Assembly: GCA_016748015.1 (NCBI GenBank)
Contig: JAAOMT010000349.1
Location: 126,812 to 190,811 of the forward strand
From: Geosiphon pyriformis
Taxonomy: Eukaryota; Glomeromycota; Glomeromycetes; Archaeosporales; Geosiphonaceae
Length of the DNA: 64,000 nucleotides
Direction: 5' to 3'
This document shows positions 11,741-21,717 of the stretch, piece by piece (position 1 is the first letter of the stretch; each line of letters starts with the position of its first letter). The position numbers and the translations under genes were made by a program. The notes below the pieces were generated by a model. The model had not been told where the DNA came from. It did not search any database and was given only the letters and a program-made list of their open reading frames with translations.

Positions 11741-12580
11741 GCTGAAATCTGGGTAGGTGAGAATTAGAGCTGTTGTTAGTTTTTCTTTGAGGATTTCAAA
11801 TGCATTTTGGCATTGAGCAGTTCATTTGTATTTGACGTTTTTGGTGGTAAGCTGGTTGAGAGGTTTTGTGATTTCTGAGAATTTTTTGATAAACTTCCAA
11901 TAGTAGGAGGCTAACCCTATGAATTCTTTTAGTTCTGTAGTGTTTTAAGAAGTTTTGAAGTTTTTGACAGCACTGATTTTTCCAGGGTCTGGTTTGATTC
12001 TATCTTTACTAACAATATGGTCAAGGAAGATCAAGCTTGTTTTTCCGAAGTAGCATTTTTCGATGTTAAGTTTTAGTCCTGCTTTTCATAATTGTTAAAA
12101 AATTTCTCACAGGTGTTTTAAGTATAATTCGAATGATGAAGAATAAACATCAGTATCGTCAAGATAAATGACTACTGACTTCTAAAGGAGTCTTTGATAC
12201 ACAACATCCATTAATCTCTAAAACGTTGCTGGTGCATTGCATAATCCGAAAGGCATTACATTGAATTTGTAATTTCCACCTTGAGTGGTGAATGCTGTTT
12301 TGGGGTGATCTTTGAGATCCATAGCAACTTGCCAGTAACTGCTTTCTAAATCTAGTGTTGAAAAATATTTGGATTTTTCAAGGGCATCTAATATGTCATC
12401 AATTCGGGGAAGAGGGTAGACATCTCCAATTGTAACACTGTTGAGTTGTTGATAATCGACGCAAAATCGTATCTTTCTATTTTTCTTTTTAACTAGCACT
12501 ACAGGTAAAGCCCAAGGACTTATAGAGGGTTGGATGAGCCCATTGTTAAGCATTTGTTGTACTTCTTCTTAGATGAATTG
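11741..12580 (-). pseudogene. Gy1 reverse transcriptase
   Basis: RT motifs appear in order: IRFCVDYQQLN, YPLPRIDDILDAL, STLDLESSYWQV (first catalytic Asp), FGLCNAPATF, and YLDD at 12166-12155 (intact catalytic pair). The thumb/connection follows with HIVSKD and ELKEFIGLASYYW. Gly in the usual SGYWQ motif is Ser here, a G-to-A change. The 12553-12218 stretch is uninterrupted; TGA and TAA codons near 12571, 12220, 12110-12080, 11945 and 11820 break the rest. Length and spacing fit Ty3-type RTs. Confidence 0.92.
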
Positions 12581-13189
12581 GTGGCTTTCTGGAGCAACTC
12601 GATATGCTTGTTGTCTTTTTGGTTTGGCATCTCCTATATAAATTTGGTGTTAGACCAAATTGGTTCTTCCTAAGTCATTGTTGTTTTTAGCAAAGATATT
12701 GGCAAATTCTACAATTAGCTCTTTGAGCTGGCTTCGTTGTTGTGGTTCAAGTTGTCTCATGTTAATTCAAGATAGTTTTTCCATGACAACATGGTAGTTT
12801 TCAGAGCTAGGGTTTGGGTTGATTTTTGGTAGTGAATGTCCAATGATTTCCGAAAAATTGGGAACTGTCTGGAGTAGTTTTTGTTGAAAGATGTTATTGT
12901 GAATGATTCCAATTTCTAAGTTATTTAATAGAACTATGAGATAATTGTTGGGATTATAAAAAGTAACTCGGACTTTCTTTGTTCTTTCTGGAATATAAAT
13001 GTTTGGAATTGAAATATTATGTTCCAAGCAGACTTGTTCATTGGACTCAAAAATTTGTTGTGTGGTTATTGGCTTTGGGCAGGTGTAGATTTCCAAATGT
13101 TTTTTAAAGGGTGAGATGGTAATTGGTTATGGAAGTCTGAGAATCTGGTGGAATTTGTTCTGTGTGTTAAGAGCTATATTAATTGAAAC

Positions 13190-13580
13190 AGTGAATTGTC
13201 CAATTGAACCAAAACCTTGGGTTCCTCTATCACTTTTTCCTAATTGTTCTCTTTGATTGACTAGTTGCAAACCCGAAATGTTGATTAGGGGTAGGTAAAT
13301 AGCTTGGGCAATTTTTCCAGCATGGTCGATCTTGAATGATTTGTCAGTTTTATTTTGAAGCATCACTCTAATGTCTCCAATATATCTAGCATTAATTATT
13401 CCTCCTTTGACATTGATTTCTTTGCTTGCCAGAGAGGACCAGGAGGTGATTTGAACTATTGCTCCTGGCAGGATTTCGAGTGCAATTTTGAGGTTGATTT
13501 TTGTGAGAGATTTGGGTTTGAGAACAAAAGTATTCTTGTCTGGATATCTTAGATCATATCCAGCATTAATTTCATGTACT
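13190..13580 (-). pseudogene. Gy1 dUTPase domain between protease side and RT
   Basis: A trimeric-type dUTPase hydrolyses dUTP to dUMP and keeps uracil out of new DNA. All five motifs are present in order and frame: AGYDL (13564-13550); SWSSLA (13444-13427, consensus G/S-R-SS-x-A); GGIINARYIGDI (13405-13370, consensus has Asp at the second N-equivalent position); KIAQ (13315-13304, consensus RxAQ); RGTQGFGSIG (13228-13199). The stretch 13762-13130 has no stop. Arg to Trp in motif 2 and the catalytic Asp to Asn in motif 3 are both C:G to T:A changes, so this copy is probably inactive although open. Decayed versions occur in Gy3 (about 44960-45360) and Gy4 (about 56690-57100). Such domains occur in some retroviruses and retroelements but are unusual in Ty3-type elements as far as I know. 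Confidence 0.88.
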
Positions 13581-13762
13581 TTTTTGGGTTTTATTCCTTG
13601 TCCATTGTTGTTAAAGTATTTGAGTTGTAAGGCAGACTGACTTTCGATAAGATAGATGGGTGTTGTTTCAATTTCTTCTGTTGCTTCAGGTTCTCCAAAT
13701 TCAATTTCATTTTCATCATTTTTACTGGGCAGGGGAATAGTAAAAGCATAGCATTCAGGACA

Positions 13763-14494
13763 CTATTGCTCATCGCAGGGCATTATGCATTCTTCACACA
13801 ATTTAATGTTCATTTGTTCTAGCCATTGAGCTTGAACTTCTTTGGTCAGATAAGTATAACTGGCAATTTGGTGATATACTTCTACTTCATCTTTGTAATT
13901 GTATCCAGCGATTTCAAAGGTGTATGCAATGTATTCTGATTCTTTCATTTGAAGAACATTTTTTTGAGTGGCTCTATTGATTAAAGCCATTGCTAGGTCA
14001 AAAATTATTTTGGCATCATAAGGATAATGATACAATTTGTTGAGAGCACTGTTATATGCTGCATCAAAGGGTGTTTTTCCTTTGACTTTTTCTGAAATTG
14101 ATAAAACATATTGGCAGGTTTGATCACAGACTCCTCCTCTCATTGTTACATCAATCCAATTGCATTCTTCTGGTAGCATATCTCCACAAGTCAAACAAGG
14201 AGTGTTGCCCTATTTTCCACTTCTTTTTATTAGATGGCCCCATCATTCTCTGTGGCAAGCCTTGCAGTAGTAATAAGTATGATTTTCATATTCTTCTTCA
14301 GGTGAAATGCAGGCTCCCATTAATGATAGTTTCTTGTGGCAGTCCTTACATTTAAGGGAAATATAGAGGCGTTGTTTCTTTGGTTTAAGCTTTGAGTAAG
14401 GAATATTCCATCCAGGGGTTTCGAGTTTAGAGTGTGGTGTAAAATGTTTTTGTTCAGTTTCATTGGCCCAATTGAACGTTGATCCAAGAGCCAT
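13763..14494 (-). pseudogene. Gy1 Cys-rich multi-CxxC domain
   Basis: About 240 residues between protease and dUTPase, in the Gag-Pol frame. CxxC pairs: CKDC and CKAC (14350-14240 region), CLTC (about 14198), CDQTC (about 14130), CEECIMPC (about 13790) and CPEC just past the stop at 13763. The spacing suggests two or more zinc sites, with a helical middle part (14060-13840). I do not know a retroelement domain of this form; it might bind nucleic acid or act as a RING-like or treble-clef fold. Three stops interrupt it (14243 TGA, about 14205 TAG, 13763 TAG). The region recurs in Gy2 (about 50500-50830), Gy3 and Gy4. Confidence 0.7.
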
Positions 14495-14590
14495 GAATGT
14501 TTCGATTATTGGTTTTTCTTCTTCTGGTTTGAATTCAAAAGCCGGGGCTTTTTCAGAGTGTTTGTTAAATGTACCACAAGTGGCAGGTAC

Positions 14591-15220
14591 TCAGACATGT
14601 TGTTCTTGGTAAGAGATTTGTAGTTCTTGGGTTTCCCAGTCTAATTTTGCATTGGCTTTTTGGAGCCAATCGTTTCTAACAAGGGCTTGATACTGGGGAG
14701 CATTTATTATAAGAACTTTGACTGGAATGGTAATTCTATCAAGAGTAAACGGAAAATTGTTAATTTCTCCTACTGGAGTCTTTTTCATGCCATCAGCAGT
14801 AATGATTACTGTCTGAGCTGGTCAGTCAACATTTCTCTTTAACTGTTGCATCAACTGGTAGGTGATGATGCTTCCAGCAGATCTACTGTCTAAGATCAAG
14901 CGAATTGGCTTTCTTTCTGCTTCAGCTTCTGTGTACATTGCAGTGATGGCTTTTTGCTTGTTAGCTGCTGCACTGCTAAGCAAGAATGGTGATTTATTTG
15001 CTTCAAATTCGAAAGGGAATATATCAGAGAGATTGGCATTTTTAGCAATTCTGGCTGGTAAAATAGTGGTGTGGTTATGAGAAGGATTTTGTTGTTGTGC
15101 TGTAGCTCTACCTTCCAAGGGTGCAGTATGGTGAAAATTCTGCTCTTCTGGCATTGTTAAATAACTGGGTTGAGTGTGATAGTGGTTGGGTCTTGGTTGA
15201 GTGGAATTTCGGGGAACCAA
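14591..15220 (-). pseudogene. Gy1 retropepsin-like aspartic protease
   Basis: The protease would cut the Gag-Pol polyprotein. RLILDSRSAGSIIT (about 14900-14860) is the active-site segment; the family form is D-S-G-S-A, and Gly is Arg here, a G-to-A change. LIINAPQYQALVRNDWLQKA (about 14725-14640) is the second conserved block with the NDWL motif. An upstream Gln/His-rich linker joins it to the gag knuckle. TGA codons near 14822 and 14591 sit where Arg fits best (CGA to TGA). The same region is readable in Gy3 and in Gy4 (58675-58418). Confidence 0.88.
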
Positions 15221-15229
15221 TTGGTTGTT

Positions 15230-17020
15230 TAAACTGATTCTATTGTTGTTTACTTGGTATCAGTTTTGTGATGTAAATTAATTTTGTGTAATTAGTCTTT
15301 GAGCAGATACTTGATAATGTTGTGTGGGTGGTTGTTGGTATTGCTGTTGGATTGGCTGTGAGGCGGGCTAATAATAGTTACTTGGGTATTGGAGTCTTGG
15401 TGAATAGTAAGCTAATAGTGGTGGTTGATAATAAAATTGCTGTGGTGGAGAGTAATGTTGATTACTCCTATTTTGTTGGTCTCATTGTAGCTTTCTGCAA
15501 TCTCTTTTCCAGTGGCCAGAGATTCTACAGTAATGGCAATTTTGAGGCTGGTTATTAGAAAGTGGTGCAAAGTTATTTTGATTTCATCTTTAAAGTGGTT
15601 GATATCTTTGGGGTTGCTGTTGTTGTTTATTGGTAAAATAGTTTTCAACCTTTTTTGTGAGTTGGTCAATTTTTTTCTCAGCTGCTGAGCTGGTTTCTTC
15701 AATTGCCAAATTTACAAGTTTTGTGTGATTGGTCTTTTCTATGGCTATTTTGTATCTTTTTGCATGCTGTATAGCAGAGTTTAAATCTTTTGGGGCATGT
15801 GGGCAAACCTTTTTAATTAGTTTATCTTTTAGACCAGCGATAAATTGATCTAAGATTTGAGCATTAGAATAATAATTATTAGTTTCAAGTTGACGAATTT
15901 GTTTGAAAAGTTTGTTGAATTTCCCAATATAAGTCATGACAGATTCAGAGGGTTCTTGTTTGATATTGTGAAAACAATTTTGAATTGTAATTGAGGTGTT
16001 GTTATTGGTGAATTATTCTAAGAAGGCAGTTTTGAAAGCTGTCCAGTCATTAAAAGAGGTGGTCAAGTTTTCGAACCATTCGCCTGCTGTTTCTTTAAGA
16101 AAGTAGGGAATTGTTTTTAACATTCTGGCAGCATTCCATCCATTTGCATCTCCAGCTTTAGTAACTTGGTTGAGCCATTTTTGGGGACTGGTCTTAATGT
16201 CTTCTCCATTGAATTCAGAGATTTTTGCAATGTATGCTGTCATTTCGTCTTCTTCATTTTCACTGTTTATTGATTCTTCTTCAGATATTTCAGAGTTATT
16301 TTCTTCATTCGTTGCTGTTTCAGAGTGTTTACTTCAATTTTCAGCTAGAAAGTCAAGGAGATTGGAACTAGTTTGAAGGGGTTCTTGTTGTCTGATGGGA
16401 CTTTTGGATGATGTAAAATCTTTTAGTCTTGCAAATTGATTTAAAGGTAAATTAGGTGTTTGTGCTTGTGCAAGTGAAGCTGGAAAAGGTGTGATAGTAA
16501 GTAGAAGTTTTGAACTGGTTCCTTGTTCAGGTGTTTGTAAGTATTTGGCAGTTGTCTTTGGTAGTATTGGAGTATTTGGGGTGGTTTTTGAGTATTGCTT
16601 CAATTTTTGTTTGCCTTTGTTGCTTGTTTCTGTCTCTGATTTAAAATCAATAGAGTATTGAGATTGCACTAAATATGTTTCTTCACAGTACTTGATAATA
16701 TTAAAGTTAAGTTCTTAAAAGTAAGTGGCAAGTGTTTCACTGTTAAGATCTTCAGTTCCCAACTGTGAATAGTATACTAAATTATTGTAAAAGTTGCTTC
16801 TAACTTCTGAGATATTGTAATTTCCAAAAAGATAATTGTTGATGTGGTTTTCAATGTATTGGTATACTGATTTCTTGACAACTTCAATTCCGTCTGGAAT
16901 GTTGAATCTTTGCTTACAGTGGGTGTAAATTGATTGGTAATACTCTAGAGTTGTTGCATCTGGTGTGGTCACCACTTTGAATTTGTTTTTGCTTGTGTTG
17001 TTTCCGTGGGAGAGCACCAA
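15230..17020 (-). pseudogene. Gy1 gag with CCHC zinc knuckle
   Basis: Structural protein that forms the particle and binds RNA. The N-terminal region (17020-16340) is low in similarity to anything I know. An acidic Glu/Ser stretch near 16330-16250 precedes the capsid-like domain (16243-15590: QKWLNQV, AGEWFENL, ILDQFIAGLKDKL, typical of retrotransposon gag). One zinc knuckle C-x2-C-x4-H-x4-C lies at 15538-15497 (CHYC...GHW...C), all ligands intact. Stops near 16715, 16334 and 16013 sit where Gln or Trp is expected. Confidence 0.88.
17005..17019 (-). promoter_or_regulatory. Gy1 primer-binding site
   Basis: On the minus strand TGGTGCTCTCCCACG starts 2 nt after the 5' LTR. It would pair with a tRNA 3' end reading ...GGGAGAGCACCA. 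I could not assign the tRNA by eye. In Gy3 the equivalent site (41591 on) is changed by C to T and G to A at about half its positions. Confidence 0.7.
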
Positions 17021-17021
17021 A

Positions 17022-18005
17022 TGTTACTGGAGGTTTTTGGTCTCTTTTCTTGAATGTTGCTGATGTTGATTTGCTGTGAATTTACGTTTTTAGGAAGTAG
17101 TTGAACCTCCAATAACTGAATTTATCTTTAAATTATCTCCTATAATTTGAACTGCTGGGCTTATAAGTAGAATGACCAATTCCGTGCCAGTTACTTTGTA
17201 TAGTTACGTTGTAGTAAATGTCAACTCTTTCCCAGGAATTGCTCATCTGGAAGCTCACTAAAAATGTGTAGTTACTTTGCTGTGAAAGTCAACTCTTCTA
17301 CAGGAATTTTATCTGTAGACTACTCTAATGATTATAATAAAAAAAATAAAATAAAATAAAAGAAATGTAAAAGAAATAGAATTTTATCAAGAGAAACGTT
17401 TTTTTCTATCCAAGCCTGAAGTCACTAACAGTTTATTGAAATTGGTAGCTAATCAATTTCAAAACAGTTTATTAGGAATTTGTTAATTTTAAAAGGGAAT
17501 AATTAAGGATTTGATTTTTTGAATTATTTAATATTTATTTTGTTTTTGTATGTAAAGGATGATTCTAATTATTAAATCTGAAGTAAGATATATTTTCTCG
17601 AAGAAAGAAGCTTTTCTTTTATACAACTTGTTGTAACACTATTCTATGAACTCAAACTTTGCTATTTTTCTATGATTTCGCTGAACTAAAGATACATTTT
17701 GGCAAACTACAAGTTATTTCTGTGAACTATTAGATATTTTGGTGAACTATTAATTATTTCGGTAAATTTCTACAAATTTTGGTGAACTTTTTGAATGTTA
17801 CATAGTTCGGGGTATTGCATGATTGATCATTATAATTAGATTACATTTGTGTTATATACAAATTGGGTTATTAATTAAATAATAATTTCAGACATTTTGC
17901 TAATGTAATAAGTGATAATTTGAAACAATAATATATGTTAATTAATGATGGAAATTATAAAAATAATTTCATGCTAAATAATATCTCTAATTTCATCTGG
18001 TAACA
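17022..18005 (-). repeat. Gy1 5' LTR
   Basis: 984 bp, partner of 8274-9258, with TGTTAC/GTAACA ends. It should hold the element promoter and polyadenylation signal, though I cannot place either. GCAC follows at 18006-18009 as the right target duplication. Confidence 0.95.
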
Positions 18006-21000
18006 GCACAAACAAGATTAACAATATGATGACACTCCACCCAACAACTATTCCAAAAATCCAGATGCACTAAACCCAATTCCGATCTGCAGGCATCTAA
18101 CACGGCCTAACTATCCGAAAATAAGCAAACTTTGCTAACTGCAAGAATACACTCGAGAGCAAGTGCAATAGCTTGCAATTCTGCCAAAGTAGATGACAAC
18201 AAATCCAATACCCTAATACTCAAACTCATATTAATATCATCAAAGAAAACCACCACACCCAATTTAACACTAAGAGTACTCAAACCAGCCAAGGATTCAT
18301 TGGTATAAACTGAAAGGCTATTAGCATCTAATCCCAACAAACAATTACAAACCAAATCAAAATCAGTGGATTCCAAAACATTAGGAGCAAAAGAAACACC
18401 CACTAAACAGTTATGAACAGAAGAAGATGACTCCGCACTACCAAGATAACCAACAGAAACATTAAACCAATTAGGAATAGACCCACGTGGGTCCAGCCTT
18501 TTCCAATGCTTGAAAGTCTTCCAATCAAAAGCACCACCATTGCAATGACGCAATTGTTCCACAAAGGCAATTCCATACCGCCAAAGTGAGGAAAAACACT
18601 TAGAAAATTTCATCTTCCCAAGAACCAAAGACATGGGAGTACCATGGGAGAATTAGAATGCACTGGGGCCGAGACTATTAAAAAACAAACTGCAATTGAC
18701 AAAAATACAAACCACATCTGCTAGAAAATTGTTTGAAGGATTCAATTTTAAACAAGCTGGAAAGACCAAAGGGTGTACAAGATGCCAGCTAAGAGTCTAT
18801 AAGTCATGAAACCTATGGAGAAACAAACAACCCAGGATTCCAACAGCATTGGCAAAACACATTACGAATACTGATTTACTCTCAGCCTGAATCTGTTCAA
18901 ACGTTTTTAAGCCATAAAGAAAGAAGTAATGAAAAGCATCATTGGAGAAGTCCGAAGGAAGACCTGCTTTGGATTTGAATCCTTTACAAATCAAAGCATC
19001 CCATTTACAGCAAACACTAAGTAGAACAAAACTAAACTGCGTTCTATAACTGACAATGGAGTGAAAAACTGCTGAAACTAAATATGAGAACTGCTTATTA
19101 GAGATGGCCTTCTTCAGGATAAAATTGGTGAAAAACTGGACATCCAAATGCACCTTGGTCAAACTGGGCTTTGACAAACTACCTGTAAACAGAAAAATGC
19201 CCAAATACCGGTAAGGTTCCCCTTTCTTGGCAATAGAAATAGGCACACTACTGATTGTCAGAAAGGGGCTCACAATCTTACAGTTAATGGGAATTGCTAC
19301 TGTTTTATTATTGTTTATTGAAATATCATTAATTCTAAAAAATTCACTAGCAACATTGAAAATATGTTGTGTTGCAGTCTGACTGCTGCTGACCCAAATT
19401 GTATTGTCCACAAAAACACCAGCAGCAAAAAAAGAGAAAAACCAGTCTGAGGTTCAACATGGCCAGTCTTAGCAACGAAATGAGAATTCAATCTATATCC
19501 ACAAAATTTTTCTTGCCTCTTGACTTTACACAAAAGAGAATCATAAAATATATGCCAGAGAAAAAGTGAGAACACTTCTTCTTGATCAAGACCATCATGG
19601 ACTTGATAACCATCAGTTAAGCCAAAGTCAGTCATTACTCTATTGACTCGATTACTGTGAATGCCACCGAAAAATTGAATGAACCTGCCACACATTTTAA
19701 TTCTAATCAAACTCTTTTTTAAATGCTCCCAGCCAACAGAATTATAGGCTTTCTTCATGTTCTGCAAAACCAGCCAAAGCTTACGGTTTTTCTCCAGAGC
19801 ATTCTCAACCACCAAACTGACAGCAAAGATAGGAGACTGTGTCGTTGTACCCTTCAAAACCAAAAAATTGTCCCCACGGAAAACGTTGTGAGTACTGCAT
19901 GCCAAAGAAATCCTGTCCAAGAAGATCTTTGAAAGGATCTTATGAGTGGTTTCAATCAAAGCAATGGGTTAGGTGTTCATAAAAACTCCCTCCCATTCAT
20001 AAGGTTTGGAGATTATAGACATCCAGGCTTCCTTCCAAGAACCAGGAACTGACTCACAGAGTAAACAAGAGTTCAAGAGCACCAACAACATATTCAGAAC
20101 TGATTCATCACAATGCTTTCAAAGCTCATTTGAAATACCAGACAAACTAGCAGCCTTATCATTAGGCAAATCCGAAACAACACCAAACAACTTAACAGAA
20201 CTAATAGGGTCCATTATTCTCGAAAATACATTATCAAATACATACTCCAAGGGTTGGTACTGGTAACACCAGTCAGCAGAGATATCAGTGACCAATCCGT
20301 GTTTTCTGGTCCAGCCTTCCATGATAACATCCACCTTAGATTTAACCAAATCAGGCTCCAAGACCAACTCCCCATCATCCACCAAATGATCCAACACCAT
20401 TTTATGAAAAGAATGCTCCAAAACACTTCTAATGGTGTAACTCTTATCTACCTCAAAACTCTCTATTCTTCTCTTAATAGTCTGCCTTATACAAAATTTT
20501 CTAGCATGCTTAGATTCTAATAGCTTAGAAGAGCGCTAAGACTTCCTTGTCTTAGCCAGCCCAGAACGGATCGCATCAAAGCCAGCACCAGAAAGAAACA
20601 GAGCTTTCACTGATAAAGCATCCACAGAATTAAGTCTGTTCCAAGTATCCAACAACAAGGCAAAATCCCCACCAAAAACCAACCAAGAAGCCTTTACCAG
20701 TTTAGACACAAGTAGCTCAAGTCTATAAAACCAGGAAGCTACCTTATTAAAAACACAATTGAAACCCTTAAACCATTTTTTCTTGAATGTTTCACCAGCC
20801 GAAAGAACCATAACCTTATGAACAATGTCCTATATTGCATCCAGATCAGAAAACTGCTTAGCTACAACATACTCATCTGAAAACATAACCACATTAGCAG
20901 CCGTAGCATTCCTGAATTCTGACCACTTAATCTTACTGGCATCTTTAATATCATACTTCCAACAATCTTTATTAGCTTGTTTGTACAGTGAATTCAGCTG

Positions 21001-21717
21001 GAAATTGAGCAGGCCATCCAGTCCCATAGAAACATAAACGGCCTTGTGATTAGTATCAAAATATTCCTCAATGCCATCCACACCACGATCCACCACCACA
21101 CCAGCCAAATTAGAAGAAACAAACACATATTCGATTGTCTTAGTGATACCACAAGAATTGCACCAAGTAGATGACTTTACAAAAGAGCTCCCTTTCAGAG
21201 AGTTAATTAAACCCAAATCAAAACATTTTTTAAAGCTGGCACATTTGTGCGAACCATTCTCATTAAAATTACCACCAAGAATAACAAAGAAAAACTCATT
21301 AATGGCTTTAGCAATGAGAAAGTTGATCTCATCAGTCTGAAAAAACCAAGCCACCGATGAAGCACCAGCATAGAGCCCCAAAATAGACACCAAAAGTTTA
21401 TTTTTGAAAAGCAACTTGATAGATAGGAGCTGACCAGACACCTCAGAGATCTTGCAGACATGCTTTGCTAAAGAAGAATTCACGACGATTAACACCCCAG
21501 CACCCAAAGAACCAGAATCCAGACCAAAAGCAAAAACTTGAATACCATCAAATTTGTTGGCTAACTATGAGCAAACTTTCCCTTTAAGCTTCGACTCCAT
21601 AAAAATAAAAACCAAATTGTCTATATCCTTGTGCCAATGAATGACATCATCTTGCTTCACAGGATTGTTCAATCCATGAACATTACACATAGCAATTTTC
21701 TATATCAGACCATTCAT
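18006..21717 (-). pseudogene. LINE-B ORF2, endonuclease, RT and start of RNase H
   Basis: ORF2 starts at ATG 21717, overlapping the ORF1 TGA (21716-21714). The endonuclease spans about 21680-20960: its GGDFNE motif reads GGNFNEN and its FDTDH motif reads FDTNH, both Asp to Asn. The RT follows with IPKPYEW-like ISKPYEW, NSVGWEHL and the catalytic box FVDN at 19415-19404 (last Asp to Asn). RNase H begins at about 18320 (VYTNESL, where VYTD is expected; AELQAIAL; FSDS) and is cut by Gy1 at 18006. TGA/TAG codons near 21700, 21570, 20827, 20540, 20120 and 19970 align with Trp or Gln codons elsewhere where I could check. A frame change lies at 19411-19315. Confidence 0.88.

Larger units (their letters stand above)
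11101..17020 (-). pseudogene. Gy1 gag-pol single-frame reading region (gag to RNase H)
   Basis: Every recognisable domain from gag (17020) to the end of RNase H (11357) is in the same minus-strand frame, so the ancestral element probably made one Gag-Pol polyprotein of about 1890 codons without a programmed frameshift. The real start is uncertain: the frame opens at TAA 17026-17024 and the first sense codons overlap the primer-binding site. Stops lie near 16715, 16334, 16013, 15270, 14822, 14591, 14243, 14205, 13763, 13127, 12767, 12571, 12110-12080, 11945, 11820 and 11728. Of these I read TAA/TAG where Gln is expected and TGA/TAG where Trp or Arg is expected. 11101-11356 is a linker with no clear domain. 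Confidence 0.85.
8274..18005 (-). mobile_element. Gy1, complete Ty3-type LTR retrotransposon
   Basis: A 9732-bp element in minus orientation. LTRs of about 985 bp start and end with the inverted hexamer TGTTAC/GTAACA. A primer-binding site lies 2 nt inside the 5' LTR and a purine tract next to the 3' LTR. Internal order (5' to 3' of the element): gag with CCHC, protease, Cys-rich domain, dUTPase, RT, RNase H, integrase, ORF3. RT-RNase H-integrase order is that of the Ty3 group. Gag to RNase H all fall in one frame. About two dozen stops, those examined explained by C:G to T:A transitions, make it non-autonomous now. It sits inside LINE-B, so it is younger than LINE-B. Confidence 0.95.

Noticed and set aside
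15322-15558. Plus-strand open frame opposite gag
   Set aside because: Antisense shadow of the Gln/Asn/His-rich gag linker and zinc knuckle on the minus strand.
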